DNA from: Syntrophomonadaceae bacterium
Lineage (GTDB): Bacteria > Bacillota > Dethiobacteria > DTU022
DNA length: 7,810 bases
Direction: 5' to 3'
NCBI GenBank assembly: GCA_007126465.1
Contig: SLBE01000260.1
Location: 1-7,810 of the forward strand
In this document: positions 6,483-7,810 of the stretch, piece after piece
Layout: each line of letters starts with the position of its first letter
Position numbering within the stretch: position 1 is the stretch's first letter
The notes under the pieces: generated by a model
What the model was told of the DNA's origin: nothing
The model's input: the letters and a program-made list of their open reading frames with translations, nothing else
The model's database searches: none
Program-made: the position numbers and the translations under genes

Positions 6483-6508
6483 ATAAAATCGGTTTTGAAC
6501 GATTTTAT
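6483..6508. promoter_or_regulatory. Perfect 9-bp inverted repeat just downstream of the -10 box
   Basis: ATAAAATCG (6483-6491) and CGATTTTAT (6500-6508) are perfect inverse complements around an 8-nt spacer. The repeat begins 10 bp after the -10 hexamer, at or just after the expected transcription start. This is a typical operator position, and it would also form a hairpin at the very 5' end of the mRNA. There is no T-run suited to termination. I cannot name a regulator. Confidence 0.55.
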
Positions 6509-6536
6509 AATAAACCAAACTAAATGGGAGGTTGCC

Positions 6537-7810
6537 ATGAGCAAAAATACTGTTGAGCTGCTAAGTAAAGCAAAATGGTACGATTTAAACCAGCCCCTGA
6601 GCATTTTCACTCCACCCTGGCCCGGTGAAATGCCGCTTCAGGTTCATTTTTTCAAGCGAGTAACCGGTTCTTACCACGGTGGACAGGGAGCTAACGGCCA
6701 GTTGATTGAATGGTCAAACAACACGGGAACTCACCTGGTTGGACCGACTGCTTTTCACTCCGGAATGCGGAACATTGCCGATATTCCACTGGAAGACTTA
6801 AGCGGTGAAGCTGTGGTTGCCGATATTTCTGATGAAGTATCCGATTACAGCCTTTATACCCCGGAAATGATTGAAAAGAAAGTGAAGGTAAAAGAAGGAG
6901 ATATTTTATTTATTAACACCGGTTATCACCGGTATACGTACGATCAACCTGACTGTGAGAATCCTGCCTGCCAGGGCGGTATTGAGAACAAGGAGTTTTC
7001 TTACCTGGTTCGCCACCCCGGCCCGGCTCCCGGATTTTTTGAGTGGGCCCTTGAAAAAAAACTTAAAGTAATCGGTGTTGATTGCGCCTGTGCCGAACAC
7101 CCGATGAATACCAACATCCGTTATATGCATGACCGTGAATTTCAGAAAGCTGAAGCAAAGCTGAAAAAAACCCATGGTAAGACCTGGGATGAAATGTTCC
7201 CGGTAGATGAGTATTATGAGCTAAGCCATAAGACTATGCCAAAAGCCGGGTTGCTGCTGGTTGAATCTCTTGGTGGTCAGTTAAATGAACTGAACAACGA
7301 GCGGGCCTGGGTTTTTATCGGCGCCCTGCCTTTCTCTGAAGTTGAATCAGCCTGGTCAAGGGTAGCCGCTCTTAAGGCTCCTGAAGGTATGAGCGATGAT
7401 GACTTCTTTGCTAAGATGAATGATTCCAAGATTTACGACCTTTCTGTACCTTTCAGTGTTCAGACTCCACAGTGGGCAAACTATATTCCCCTGAATGTGG
7501 GTTATACCAAGAGGGTTGGTGGTCAGTATTTCGGTCTTGGCCGTAATAATGCCCACTGCAAGTGCAGCTTCCATATTGCCACCCATATGGACGGCGAGCC
7601 TCACTTCCATGCTGCCGGCAGAACAATTGGTGATACGCCCCTTGATTTCTGGGTTGGTGAAGGCGCCATTGCTGATATTTCCGAAATGGTCAGCGATACC
7701 AGTGTCTATAGTCCCGAAATGATCGAGTCGGTTGTTGATGTTAAAGAGGGCGATATCCTCTTAATCAAAACCGGTTACGGCAAGTACGGCTGGGCAGAGG
7801 AAGAGTCAGA
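6537..7810 (+). CDS. Tandem-domain cyclase family protein (kynurenine formamidase-like), first domain degenerate; runs off window
   Basis: The frame is open for 424 codons to the window edge. The ATG at 6537 follows GGGAGGT (6526-6532). Two cyclase-family domains (the metal-dependent hydrolase fold of kynurenine formamidase and isatin hydrolase) lie in tandem: domain 1 at about residues 14-280, domain 2 from about 298 onward. They align without gaps from residue 59 against 343 to residue 130 against 414, sharing A-D-I-S, P-E-M-I-E and V-K-E-G-D-I-L. Domain 2 keeps the metal motif H346-x-x-x-H350-x-D352-x-x-x-H356. Domain 1 has N62, H66, V68 and A72 at those places, so three of four ligands are lost. 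Domain 1 carries extra cysteines (140, 145, 183, 185). No signal peptide is seen, so it is likely cytoplasmic. Members hydrolyse N-formyl or cyclic amide bonds; the substrate here is unknown. Domain 2 is incomplete in the window. Confidence 0.85.
   Translation, partial: MSKNTVELLSKAKWYDLNQPLSIFTPPWPGEMPLQVHFFKRVTGSYHGGQGANGQLIEWSNNTGTHLVGPTAFHSGMRNIADIPLEDLSGEAVVADISDEVSDYSLYTPEMIEKKVKVKEGDILFINTGYHRYTYDQPDCENPACQGGIENKEFSYLVRHPGPAPGFFEWALEKKLKVIGVDCACAEHPMNTNIRYMHDREFQKAEAKLKKTHGKTWDEMFPVDEYYELSHKTMPKAGLLLVESLGGQLNELNNERAWVFIGALPFSEVESAWSRVAALKAPEGMSDDDFFAKMNDSKIYDLSVPFSVQTPQWANYIPLNVGYTKRVGGQYFGLGRNNAHCKCSFHIATHMDGEPHFHAAGRTIGDTPLDFWVGEGAIADISEMVSDTSVYSPEMIESVVDVKEGDILLIKTGYGKYGWAEEES

Noticed and set aside
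7495..7722. Plus-strand 75-codon frame overlapping the tandem cyclase gene
   Set aside because: It is out of frame with the conserved second cyclase domain and has no recognisable domain, so it is a shadow of the real gene.

Overview
The window looks like part of a one-carbon catabolic locus from an anaerobic, mid-GC Firmicute, probably an acetogenic, syntrophic or sulfate-reducing Clostridia relative. The taxonomic guess rests on the strong purine-rich ribosome binding sites, a textbook TTGACA/TATACT promoter, a hairpin-plus-T-run terminator, and a gene set typical of that group. The sequence alone does not identify the species.

Layout. All supported genes are on the + strand. Positions 2-85 are the last 27 codons of a gene whose tail resembles a methyltransferase corrinoid protein. 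It is followed by an MttB-superfamily methyltransferase without pyrrolysine (131-1585), a stand-alone HyuA-type hydantoinase/oxoprolinase ATPase (1634-3646), a methyltetrahydrofolate:corrinoid methyltransferase (3812-4606) and a second, divergent MttB paralog (4645-6066). Hairpins and a rho-independent terminator (6130-6171) close this set. After about 370 bp without a supported gene, a clear promoter (6444-6473) drives a new unit. Its first gene (6537 to beyond the window end) encodes a protein with two tandem cyclase (kynurenine formamidase-like) domains.

How the genes may work together. By analogy with MtgB/MtgA glycine betaine and related demethylation systems, an MttB homolog moves a methyl group from a quaternary or tertiary amine to the corrinoid protein. 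The pterin-binding enzyme then passes it to tetrahydrofolate, which feeds the Wood-Ljungdahl pathway. Two different MttB paralogs with one pterin enzyme suggest two substrates or two sequential demethylations. The HyuA-like ATPase and the tandem cyclase protein both come from families that act on cyclic amides or N-acyl bonds. They could prepare a cyclic or N-acylated methylated substrate. Alternatively, the HyuA-like ATPase could service the corrinoid protein. Both ideas are inference.

The points most worth a second look are the tandem cyclase protein, whose first domain has lost three of four metal ligands while the second keeps all four; the perfect 18-bp palindrome between a strong Shine-Dalgarno and the distant start codon of the pterin methyltransferase; and the HyuA-like protein with no HyuB partner among corrinoid methyltransferase genes. 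The 3' end of the first gene set also holds a run of hairpins, one of them resembling a dispersed palindromic repeat.
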